Positions 27,301 to 34,319 of a DNA stretch of 64,000 nucleotides are shown here, piece after piece. Both the position numbers and the translations under genes were made by a program. The DNA lies in contig JACRPS010000033.1 in the NCBI GenBank assembly GCA_016223085.1, positions 1 through 64,000 on the forward strand, given 5' to 3'. The DNA is from Chloroflexota bacterium (GTDB lineage: Bacteria > Chloroflexota > Anaerolineae > Aggregatilineales > Phototrophicaceae). Positions within the stretch are counted from its first letter, which is position 1, and the number at the start of each line of letters is the position of its first letter. The notes beneath the pieces were generated by a model. The model was not told where the DNA came from. It did no database searches and was given only the letters and a program-made list of their open reading frames with translations.

Positions 27301-27462
27301 AACCAGGCTGTCTCCATCACGTTTGGGCGGCCAATCAAATCCGCCGTCGAATGTGATCTGATGGAAATGCCGCTAGGGGAAGCCTTCCACGAAGGAAACC
27401 GGCTGACGTTTGCCATCGCGCCCTACGAAATCAGGACGTACAAAATACGCTTTGGCGGGTGA
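24328..27462 (+). CDS. GH38 alpha-mannosidase
   Basis: A 1044-residue cytoplasmic GH38 enzyme, normal size. The N-terminal part has a lectin-like region, then the zinc site GHSHIDLAWLW (about residue 243), the nucleophile Asp358 in WLPDVFGFS, GGMWVEPDTNLPGGES, and LNQFHDVLPGSSI later. The C-terminus is the usual beta-sandwich. It removes alpha-mannose from mannosides or N-glycan-type oligosaccharides. Start is GTG with AGGAGC upstream, 20 bases after the GH2 stop. It ends the locus, followed by a palindromic repeat. Confidence 0.88.
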   Translation: MLFFTCEKIAKLLWEIRPTVYRETLDIPWFKFHEGDVAGAEQPDFDDSGWDDFCLMDYWGGYDVTAWFRAYVPIPAGWTDHKLALRFLVGPRDGGGSTAETMLYVNGARVQAIDVWHEEAWLPPELLQTDCLVVALRSWSGVLDVPDRRRFKVAQLNRIDDGAERFYYLANTLLKAVNEVKPDDWRHVRLLEVLNEAFRLVDFTRVRSDCYYDSLHQAQQFLSEELCSLRQMEPDKPQVTAVGHSHIDLAWLWRVKDTRQKAGRTFTTVLHLMRQYPEYRFLHSSPQLYEWVKHDYPDLYRQVKEKIAAGEWEITGGMWVEPDTNLPGGESLVRQLLYGRRFIRQEFGVDTNIVWLPDVFGFSYALPQIIKKSGMKYFLTSKISWSQFNRFPYDTFRWRGLDGSEVLAHFVTTPEEGSPFYTYNGTLQPRDVKGIWEQYRSKATNDELLLLFGWGDGGGGPTAEMLESARVMQNVPGFPKVTMGGAEPFFARLDKRLTGQDVPVWDGELYLEYHRGTYTSQAYNKRANRKSEILYHDAEWMSALADELTGQQQYPDLGEGWKLILLNQFHDVLPGSSIRQVYEDSTNDYARVAEIGGTALQRAQQTVLDRIHAERDSVVVFNSLSWQRDSLIELPYTAELEGKTLADDSGQPLPMQLVEDGGRAVLLEATTIPSCGYKTYSLVEAVRAASDLSISPDRLENRYYRIELNECGQITSLFDKEHGREVLAPGARANVLQAFEDRPMAFDAWDIDLFYQEKMREIHELVSAEVEETGPLRGTLRLTWRFYDSTIVQRVTLYRSSRRIDFYTEADWHEQQILLKAAFPVDVRATRATYDIQFGNIERPTHWNTSWDWARFEVPAHKWMDLSEGNYGVALLNDCKYGCDVKENVLRLTLLKSAVRPDALADKGHHVFTYSLLPHAGDWRQANVPREAYALNVPVHAAALHAQPSGDLPLQYSLAAVNADHVVLETVKRAEDDDSWIIRVYDYKQYRNQAVSITFGRPIKSAVECDLMEMPLGEAFHEGNRLTFAIAPYEIRTYKIRFGG

Positions 27463-27496
27463 CGCCAGGCGATGGTTATTCGAAGATTGTTTTTCT

Positions 27497-27525
27497 GTAG
27501 GGGCAAACCGGCGGTTCGCCCCTAC
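27497..27525. repeat. Dispersed palindromic repeat, copy 4 (best preserved)
   Basis: GTAGGGGCAAACC and GGTTCGCCCCTAC form a near-perfect stem around CGGC, lying between the convergent GH38 and membrane-protein genes. The position would allow it to work as a bidirectional terminator. Confidence 0.7.
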
Positions 27526-27528
27526 GCT

Positions 27529-28182
27529 TTATGTTGATTTCTGGTCGCCAGAGCTGTTAGGCTGCGGTCGTATGCCAAATGTCACCAGTCGTTCACGCAC
27601 GGCGTGGTTTGCCAGCAGCGCGATCAAACATGGCCCGCCGAGAAAAATCAGTGCCACGAGGGCGAGACTGAGCGCGATAATCGCGCCGGAAAAAATCGCC
27701 AGAACCAGCGTGTACAAGGGGCTGGCAAGGCCGGTGAACAGGCCGTTGCGCAGGGCAACCAGCACGTTTCGCTGTTCCTGTTCCATCAGATAGGGCAGAG
27801 CATAAAACTGGACCACCAGCCAGCCGAGGCCAATGGCAACCACCAGCAGCAGCAAAAGCAGACTCCAGTCCGCGCCGAACTGCCCGTAGAACCGGATGCC
27901 CGACCACACCAGCACCGCCGCCATCACGTTTACCGCTGCCCAGGCGTAACTGAGCAGGAAGTACTGGCGGAAGCCACTGACAAAATCGCTCACGCTGACG
28001 CTGCGCCCCTGCGCCAGTTGGTTGGTCGCGTAAAAGGCGGCCAGTGTTGCCGGCGGCGCCAGGACGAGCGTTAGTACCGCCAGTGCCCACACCACGTTGA
28101 TGAGCGCCAGACTCACCCAGTCGTACCACCAGTCGGCCAGCGCACGCCGGATCACATAGACCGAAGCGGAAAGTTGACCCAT
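27529..28182 (-). CDS. DUF624/YesL-like polytopic membrane protein
   Basis: A 217-residue protein with about five hydrophobic segments. The WVSLALINVVWALAVLTLVLAPPATLAAFYATNQL part (residues 22-56) looks like the DUF624 family, which in Firmicutes often accompanies sugar-uptake loci; no biochemical role is established. The ribosome site is weak. The next gene upstream on the same strand has its own terminator, so this gene is probably transcribed alone. Confidence 0.55.
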   Translation of the reverse strand: MGQLSASVYVIRRALADWWYDWVSLALINVVWALAVLTLVLAPPATLAAFYATNQLAQGRSVSVSDFVSGFRQYFLLSYAWAAVNVMAAVLVWSGIRFYGQFGADWSLLLLLLVVAIGLGWLVVQFYALPYLMEQEQRNVLVALRNGLFTGLASPLYTLVLAIFSGAIIALSLALVALIFLGGPCLIALLANHAVRERLVTFGIRPQPNSSGDQKST

Positions 28183-28260
28183 GATTGATCGCTTTGGGCA
28201 GACAGGACATTGGGAGAAGTATAGCGCCGCGCGGGGCCGTTGGCGATGAAGCGTAGTGGC

Positions 28261-28297
28261 AAAAATTTCCGGCGGAAGGAAGTGCTTCCGCCGGAAA
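28261..28297 (-). terminator. Intrinsic terminator of the UGM-like gene
   Basis: A perfect 13-bp stem (28266-28278 with 28285-28297, 6-base loop), followed on the minus strand by TTTTTGCC. It lies 12 bases after the stop of the flavoprotein gene. Confidence 0.8.
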
Positions 28298-28308
28298 CAG
28301 ATGAAGGT

Positions 28309-29865
28309 TTACTGCACCGGCGTGGTGGCCGGTTTGCCCGTCACTGTCCACTGCTTGCTGGTGACGGTCAGCGTATGTGGCGCACCGGCGTTGACGAAGT
28401 TGCTGGCAACCAGTGCCGGCACCGGACGGCGGCTGCGGCGCGGGCGGACCGCCGGGGCAGGCCGCTGCACCGTGACCGGGCGGGATACCGTGTGCGAGAA
28501 ATCCTTCCAGGTGACTTCCGCTTCGCCCAGTAGCCAGTGGTTCACCAGTTCGACACCCTGCATCACCGAGTGATCCATGTTGCCGATTTCGTATTCCCAC
28601 GCGCCAAAGCGCCCGCGACTGTAAATGCCATGTTCCATCAGGTACGGCTGGATAATCCCCAGCGCGGCGTTGCGGTCGAGCGTGGGGACGGGATAGCTGT
28701 ATTCCACGTCAATCAGGTAGGTGCTGGCAATCCGGTCGAGATCGGCGGGTTCCAGCAGCTTGGTGTTCAGCAAACCCTGCACCACCCGGTCAACGATGTC
28801 TGCCTTGTTCTCCGGCTTGTGTGGGCTGTAGCTGGTTTCCGTCAGCAGCAGAAAGTGGTTTTCGTCCGGTACGATATACGGTGAGTAGTTGGACAGGTAC
28901 GTCACGCGGTAGAACGGGCTGGAATCCTCCGGGAAGTACATCCAGCACTTGGTGCTGTCAACCGGACGTTTTACGCCCACGCCAACAAACAGGCCACTGG
29001 AATGGTGCAGGCCGTAGGTGGCTTCGCGCACGGTTTCCGGTGCATCGTCAATCCGGCGTACCAGCAGGTCGAGCGGCATGGTTGACAGCAGCAGATCATA
29101 ATCCACCACTTCACCATCGCTGAAGTGAATCTGCCTGGCGTGAACGTCAATCGCCACCGCGTTTTTGTTCAGGTGGAGGTGGTCCTTGATGTACGGCACA
29201 AACGGCGTGTATAGTCCGCCCGTGCCGCCGTACAGCGGGAACTTAAACTTGTTGTTTGGCCCCCAGGCGGCGTCCACCCGTTCCATGATGACGTTGGTGA
29301 GGATGCGTTCGATGTTGGGCAGGGCAACCCGTTCGCCCAGCCAGTCGCGGCTCATCTGCCTGGCCGGGTGCGCCCAAACCTTGAAGTTGTACGGCTTCAT
29401 GAAGTACTTGGCGATACCTGTCCCAAACTGCGCGTCAATCAGATCGTTAAAGTTGGTGGCGCGTTTGACCCCATCCGGGTCTTTCTGCGCTTCGATCAGG
29501 CCGAGCAGGCATTCCAGCACCACTTCTTTCGGCAGGAAGGTGATGTTGTTCTGGAACGGGTACGGCACAAACCGGTCCATGATCCAGACCCAGGCTTCCC
29601 GCACGATTTCCGTGTAGTTGTCGCCCAGCAGCTTGTTCACCAGATCATCAAAATACTTGTAGTGCGAGAACATGACGTGCCCGCCAATATCGTAGGTGAA
29701 ACCCGCGCTGTCGGTGAAGCTGGCCGCTAACCCGCCGACATAGCCGTTGCGTTCGTAGATTTGCCAGTTGCGGTAGCCCAGTTCCTGAAGGCGGTAGGCT
29801 GCGCCCAGGCCGGTTGGCCCTGCTCCCAGAATAACAATCTTCTTTTCAACCTGATCGGTGTTCAT
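28309..29865 (-). CDS. UDP-galactopyranose-mutase-like FAD flavoprotein
   Basis: A 518-residue flavoprotein. Residues 10-27 hold the FAD motif IVILGAGPTGLGAAYRL, followed by YERNGYVGGLAASF and YDIGGHVMFSHY, a pattern shared by UDP-galactopyranose mutases and amine-oxidase-type enzymes. The middle contains PFQNNI and YNFKVWAHP, both UGM-like. The last 60 or so residues are Pro/Arg-rich and look unstructured. It may convert UDP-Galp to UDP-Galf for a cell-surface glycan; its operon partner is a fused glycosyltransferase. The start has AGGAG upstream. A different amine-oxidase-fold oxidoreductase is possible. Confidence 0.7.
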   Translation of the reverse strand: MNTDQVEKKIVILGAGPTGLGAAYRLQELGYRNWQIYERNGYVGGLAASFTDSAGFTYDIGGHVMFSHYKYFDDLVNKLLGDNYTEIVREAWVWIMDRFVPYPFQNNITFLPKEVVLECLLGLIEAQKDPDGVKRATNFNDLIDAQFGTGIAKYFMKPYNFKVWAHPARQMSRDWLGERVALPNIERILTNVIMERVDAAWGPNNKFKFPLYGGTGGLYTPFVPYIKDHLHLNKNAVAIDVHARQIHFSDGEVVDYDLLLSTMPLDLLVRRIDDAPETVREATYGLHHSSGLFVGVGVKRPVDSTKCWMYFPEDSSPFYRVTYLSNYSPYIVPDENHFLLLTETSYSPHKPENKADIVDRVVQGLLNTKLLEPADLDRIASTYLIDVEYSYPVPTLDRNAALGIIQPYLMEHGIYSRGRFGAWEYEIGNMDHSVMQGVELVNHWLLGEAEVTWKDFSHTVSRPVTVQRPAPAVRPRRSRRPVPALVASNFVNAGAPHTLTVTSKQWTVTGKPATTPVQ

Positions 29866-29919
29866 GGTTTATACTCCTTCGTCGTCACGCTAATCGCTAC
29901 AATCGGTAAAACGGCGCCG

Positions 29920-32349
29920 TCAGTCGAACAGGAACGGAAGTTGCGCCGTGGAAACTTTGCGCGGCAGCCGCCCGGTTGCCAGTTGGTTCCGCGCCAGTTC
30001 GCGGGAGATCAGCCGGTGCATGTTGCCGGCGATACTGTCCCAGGTATGCTGTGCCAGCAGCTTGTCTTCTTTCAGCCGTCGCAGGCTGGCCGGTTCGGTC
30101 AGGGCGGCCTCAATCTGAGCGACAAATTCCGCAGGGGTGTAACCCACGTGTACCACATCACCATAGAGTTCGATCACATCCTGTATCGGCGTGGCAACAA
30201 TCGGCTTGTGGGCGGCCATGTATTCGAGTGTTTTGGTCGGGCTGAGGAAGAAGGTCGCTTCGTTCATCGCAAACGGCACCAGCGCCACGTCGAAGTGGGC
30301 CAGATACGCGGGAAGCTGCTGGTAGCTTTTCATGCCCAGACAGTGCACGTTGGGCGCGATGGGCAGGGCCGTCGGGTCTATCTTCACGACCGGCCCGATC
30401 AGAACCAGATTCCATTCAGGATGTGACTGCGCCACGTATTGCAGCAGGTCCAGATCCATCCGCTCATCAATTACCCCGAAATAGCCGATCACCGGCGCCT
30501 CGATGTGCTCCATATCCGCCGGACGCTCAAACGCATTGCGACGAGTCGCGCGGGCGAAGTGTTCCACCTCCACCCCGCTGGGGAACAGGTGGGTGTTGCT
30601 GTTATAGGGCAGTTTGGAACGGTACAGGCTGACACCCCCCGTAAAGACCAGATCAGCCTTTCGCAGCAGCGCCGGTTCGCGCACTTCCAGTTCCGCCGGT
30701 GCACCCTTAAAGGCTGAAAGCTGGTCCATCACGTCGCAGATGAGCAGCCGGTGTGGAATCGTGTCGGCAAACTCGGACGCCATCGGGGTGTACATCCATA
30801 GAATGGGGTTCACGTAGTTATGGGCGTACAGATAGTTGAGCAGCAGCGCTGTATAGTTGTCCTGCGCTTCCGGGTCGCCATGACCAATCCAGCGGGTAAA
30901 CGCGGTCGGCTGTACCAGCCGGACAACGTTGATGTGTGCGCCGCCTGGTAGGGGACGGGTGAAGATTTCCAGGCGCGGATGGGTTTCGTTTTCAGTGCTG
31001 ATCGGTTCTTCCACAAACAGCACGCGGTAATGTTTTGCCAGTCGGGACAGCAGATGCTGCGGTCGCTGCCAGACAAAATCCCAGCGCAAATGGCTGAATA
31101 CTATCAGATCGCTCATACCCTCATCTCGCTTTTCAACCGTTACGTTCTGTAAATCGCCATTTGAGTGTGTGTCTTTGGCTGGGGCAGGTTCAAAAACCTG
31201 TTGCTGGCGGCGGAGTTCTTCCGCCAGTGGCTGATAAATCTCCCGGTTGCCTTCGTCATCAGCATAATCCCACAGGCCATTGGGACAGTGACGGTCATCG
31301 TCCCAGCCCGGATGATTCAGAATGGGATACCAGCAGATTCCGCCAACTGGCACGTCGTACCGGGCAGCGGCCAGCACCTCGTCGCACATATAGCGCAGCC
31401 AGGCAGGGCGGTTGTTACCTTCGGTGCCCGTTTCGGCCACAAAAACAGGCCGGTGATAGCGGTGATAAACCTCGCTCAAAAGTTCGCGGAATGGCCGGTA
31501 CAACGGGTCGTGGCGGTTCATCGGCGGGCCGCCGTGCAGCCACTGGTTGTTCTCGTAATAATTTACGCCGACGATGTCCAGATATTTGTCGGCGCCGCCG
31601 ACCTGCGGCCACAGCCGTCCCGCCAGTATGTCCCAGGTCTGGTACTGCGCCTGCCGGTGGCCTTCGACGATGTCGTAGTCTTCCGGATGGTCGGGATGGG
31701 CGGCGATGTGGATGACCGGTTCGGCGTGAATGAAACGTGTGCCCGGCAGCACAGCCCAGATGGCTTCCATCGCTTCGATGGCGGCGCGTGCCAATTGAAT
31801 CTTCAGCTCAAACCCGCGCCCCTGCCGGAACGGATTCAGATAGGCCACATCACCGCCGGCCCAGGCCCAGAACGAGATTTCGTTCACCGGCACGATGAAC
31901 GCCGGTTGGTTGGTTTCATCGCGCAGCAGCCCCGCAAACGCCCCGGCCAGCCCGGCCAGACGCTTCACAAACGCTGGTTTAAAGATGTCTATGTCATCCG
32001 GCCACCCAAAGTGGCACAGGTCCCAGATCACCTGCACGCCGGTTTCGCGGGCGGCGCGCACCTGCGGCAGCACCGATGAGAAATCATAGCGTCCGTCGGA
32101 CGTCTCGATACGATGCCACGCCAGACCGCTGCGAGCCGCGCGAATGCCCTGTTCGCGCAGCCGGCGATAATCGCGCAGCGCAAAACGCTCGTGCTGCGAT
32201 GACGCCAGCAAATCCAGCCGCCTGCCGTTCCGCAGCCGGTGGGTGGAACATTCAAAACCGCCTAAGAAAAAACTCTGGAACAGGCGGTTGGTGATTTGCG
32301 TTTGATTGTGTCCGTTACTTCCAAATTCAAACCGCTCAGGCGCATTCAT
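29920..32349 (-). CDS. GH1-like glycosidase fused to a GT4-type glycosyltransferase
   Basis: An 809-residue two-domain protein from ATG 32347-32349 (AGGA upstream; an earlier GTG at 32376 is possible). Residues 1-390 are a GH1-like TIM barrel with acid/base Glu157 (VNEISF) and nucleophile Glu306 (FVAETGTEG). From about residue 412 a GT-B glycosyltransferase starts: MSDLIVFSHLRWDFVWQRPQ, with the donor-site region FFLSPTKTLEYMAAHKPIV near the end. Residue 412 is a Met with an AGGG-like site just before its codon (31114-31116), suggesting that two genes were joined. The UGM-like gene follows 54 bases downstream, so both probably act on one surface glycan. Whether the glycosidase part is active is unknown. 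Confidence 0.78.
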   Translation of the reverse strand: MNAPERFEFGSNGHNQTQITNRLFQSFFLGGFECSTHRLRNGRRLDLLASSQHERFALRDYRRLREQGIRAARSGLAWHRIETSDGRYDFSSVLPQVRAARETGVQVIWDLCHFGWPDDIDIFKPAFVKRLAGLAGAFAGLLRDETNQPAFIVPVNEISFWAWAGGDVAYLNPFRQGRGFELKIQLARAAIEAMEAIWAVLPGTRFIHAEPVIHIAAHPDHPEDYDIVEGHRQAQYQTWDILAGRLWPQVGGADKYLDIVGVNYYENNQWLHGGPPMNRHDPLYRPFRELLSEVYHRYHRPVFVAETGTEGNNRPAWLRYMCDEVLAAARYDVPVGGICWYPILNHPGWDDDRHCPNGLWDYADDEGNREIYQPLAEELRRQQQVFEPAPAKDTHSNGDLQNVTVEKRDEGMSDLIVFSHLRWDFVWQRPQHLLSRLAKHYRVLFVEEPISTENETHPRLEIFTRPLPGGAHINVVRLVQPTAFTRWIGHGDPEAQDNYTALLLNYLYAHNYVNPILWMYTPMASEFADTIPHRLLICDVMDQLSAFKGAPAELEVREPALLRKADLVFTGGVSLYRSKLPYNSNTHLFPSGVEVEHFARATRRNAFERPADMEHIEAPVIGYFGVIDERMDLDLLQYVAQSHPEWNLVLIGPVVKIDPTALPIAPNVHCLGMKSYQQLPAYLAHFDVALVPFAMNEATFFLSPTKTLEYMAAHKPIVATPIQDVIELYGDVVHVGYTPAEFVAQIEAALTEPASLRRLKEDKLLAQHTWDSIAGNMHRLISRELARNQLATGRLPRKVSTAQLPFLFD

Positions 32350-32546
32350 ATAGAAGCCGTCCTGAGGGGGTGGCACAAAAAACCCTATCAGCGTAGCAGG
32401 TTGACAGAAGCTTCATGGATGTTCAATTCTCTCAATCGTTCTCCTTCAGGTTACGGCTGAACTGCGTTTTATTCGAGTGGCGCTTGGCTCATTTTCTGGC
32501 GGGACTCCTGGATGAATTTCGTATAGGCAACCTAGCTCTTGACAGC

Positions 32547-33239
32547 CTATTTCTTGACCAGTCCATCCCGCACGGCGATTACGGCGGCCTCGGTACGGCT
32601 GGAGGTGTTGAGCTTGGCGAGAATGTTGCCGATGTGTTTCTTGACGGTGGAGGTGCTGATAAACATCCGCTGGCCGATTTCGACGTTGCTCAACCCTTCC
32701 ACCATCAGCGACAGCACTTCGTACTCCCGCGACGTGAGCTGGTAGTCCGGCGGGGAAGGGCGGTGGTTAATGTTGATGAGCGCCTGGGTTGCTTCCTGTG
32801 ACAGCGTGGATTTGCCGGAATAAGCTGCCCGAATCGCCGAGGCAACCGCTTCCATCGTCAGATTCTTGAGCAGGTAACTGATCGCGCCGGCCTGAATGGC
32901 GGCATAGACCCGTTCTTCATCTTCGAAACTGGTGAGGATAATGACCTGTGTTTCCGGGTGTTTGTCGCGGATAATCCGGGTCGCCGTCTGCCCATCCATC
33001 TCCGGCATTACCAGGTCCATCAGCACCACATCCGGCTTCAGCCGGTCGCAGAGTTCAACGGCTTCCTGCCCGTTGGCCGCCTCGCCCACCAGTTCGAGAT
33101 CTTGGCAGGACTCCATGAAGGTAGCTAAGCCGTACCGCAGCAAATCGTGGTCATCGGCAATGAGAACACGAATCGGTTGGTGACTGGTCGCTTCTGCCAT
33201 ATGCAGCCCTTTGTTTTCGGCCTGTACCAGGTGAGCCAT
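32547..33239 (-). CDS. NarL/FixJ-family response regulator
   Basis: A 230-residue two-domain regulator. The receiver has acidic pair Asp29-Asp30 (IADDHD), phospho-acceptor Asp75 (LMDLVMPEMDG), a Thr/Ser in ILTSF and the conserved Lys in YLLKN. The C-terminal LuxR-type helix-turn-helix reads LTSREYEVLSLMVEGLSNVEIGQRMF. The ATG at 33237-33239 has AGGAGG ten bases upstream. No sensor kinase is adjacent; it could answer to a kinase elsewhere. Confidence 0.88.
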   Translation of the reverse strand: MAHLVQAENKGLHMAEATSHQPIRVLIADDHDLLRYGLATFMESCQDLELVGEAANGQEAVELCDRLKPDVVLMDLVMPEMDGQTATRIIRDKHPETQVIILTSFEDEERVYAAIQAGAISYLLKNLTMEAVASAIRAAYSGKSTLSQEATQALININHRPSPPDYQLTSREYEVLSLMVEGLSNVEIGQRMFISTSTVKKHIGNILAKLNTSSRTEAAVIAVRDGLVKK

Positions 33240-33242
33240 CAC

Positions 33243-33569
33243 ATTCTTCCCTCCTGCCTGTTTTGCTTCTGTGTGTCAGCGATCATGATGGTTGAACCTG
33301 ACGTAGGTTGTTTTCTGCTGCTGTTTCGCGTTAAGGCTCACCTTACCAAATGAACCATAGAAGAAAATTAGAGCCAGCCATAACCGTATTCGTCCCCTCA
33401 AGTAGACACATGGCTACCCTCGGTTTTCTCCTTTCGTCCCGTGCAATCGGGCGCTGTTTGAGATAAATAAATTCACTACAGGTCGGGTTGCCAAATAACG
33501 ACAGAGCGTTCTCTGACTGTGAGAACGCTCTGGTTCCTGTACAACCGTGTTGTAACAACGAATGAATCA
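33243..33569. other. Intergenic region upstream of the response regulator
   Basis: A 327-base stretch holding the terminator at 33494-33532 and, nearer the regulator, its AGGAGG site. I see no further gene or recognisable RNA in it. Confidence 0.5.
33494..33532 (-). terminator. Hairpin terminator after the 130-residue hypothetical gene
   Basis: A perfect 12-bp stem (CAGAGCGTTCTC 33502-33513 with GAGAACGCTCTG 33521-33532, 7-base loop), followed on the minus strand by TTATTT. Confidence 0.65.
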
Positions 33570-33962
33570 TCAACGCGCCGGTAAATGCCAGCGTTCGTCG
33601 CCGTTATCCTTGCGCTGGTTAAGCAGTACCACCTGCGCGCTGCACTGGGTGCTGACCAGCCGGTTTACCCAGGGATTGTCAACCACTTTCATTTTCACCA
33701 GATTGTTGCCGCGCCGCAGCGTGAAGTGATAGACCGGGATGCGCCGGACTCCAGCACGCCAGAAATCCTGCCGAAAGATAATCCCGTCAATAACCCAGCC
33801 GTTTTCCAGTGCGTTCAGCAGCGCGTCGCCGGTGGTGTATTTCTCGCTGTAGGGCGACCAGTGCCGTACCGGATCGTCCGGCTCGGTTTCGACATACAGC
33901 GCCCACTGGTCTGGCGGTGGCCTATCAATCTGCTCAAGGATGAACTGCAATCTACGGTTCAT
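33570..33962 (-). CDS. Hypothetical protein, about 130 residues
   Basis: I take the start at the Met of MNRRLQFILEQ (33962); the frame is open further upstream but then runs into the neighbouring small gene. The protein has PPDQWALYVETEPDDPVRHWSPY, a possible compact domain, and ends NGDERWHLPAR. No family is recognised. It lies 34 bases after the small basic/acidic protein gene and is followed by a hairpin. Confidence 0.5.
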   Translation of the reverse strand: MNRRLQFILEQIDRPPPDQWALYVETEPDDPVRHWSPYSEKYTTGDALLNALENGWVIDGIIFRQDFWRAGVRRIPVYHFTLRRGNNLVKMKVVDNPWVNRLVSTQCSAQVVLLNQRKDNGDERWHLPAR

Positions 33963-33996
33963 TAGTGTTTGTCGAGGGACGCAAAGACGTGATCTT

Positions 33997-34188
33997 TTAG
34001 CGGTCCCTGGTATAGGGTTTGTGTTCCGGGTCGGTTTTTGCCGGGTCTCGTTCACCTTCGGCCTGCCCAGGGGTGCGACCAACCTTCGTCGTGGTGGTGC
34101 GGTTACGTTCGCCTTCTGCCTGGTCGGCTGAGGTGTCGTACTGCCCGCCCTTATCCTGCTTGGCCGGTTGTTTCTTGTCGTCTGGCAT
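33997..34188 (-). CDS. Small hydrophilic low-complexity protein
   Basis: A 63-residue, highly charged protein with the short repeat QAEGER twice and a TTTTKV run. No hydrophobic core is visible, so it is probably unfolded. GGAG lies before ATG 34186-34188 with good spacing, supporting translation. Small hydrophilic proteins of this sort are often stress related, but nothing here proves it. Confidence 0.45.
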   Translation of the reverse strand: MPDDKKQPAKQDKGGQYDTSADQAEGERNRTTTTKVGRTPGQAEGERDPAKTDPEHKPYTRDR

Positions 34189-34319
34189 GTTGCACTCCGG
34201 GAAACTGGTGTACGGATTGCATTAGCTTACAGTGATGTTAACGTCTTTACATCCACCAACTAACGCATTTCCAACCCGGCCATTCGGCCTAGCAGGGGGT
34301 AGCCATCGGATTACCGGAG

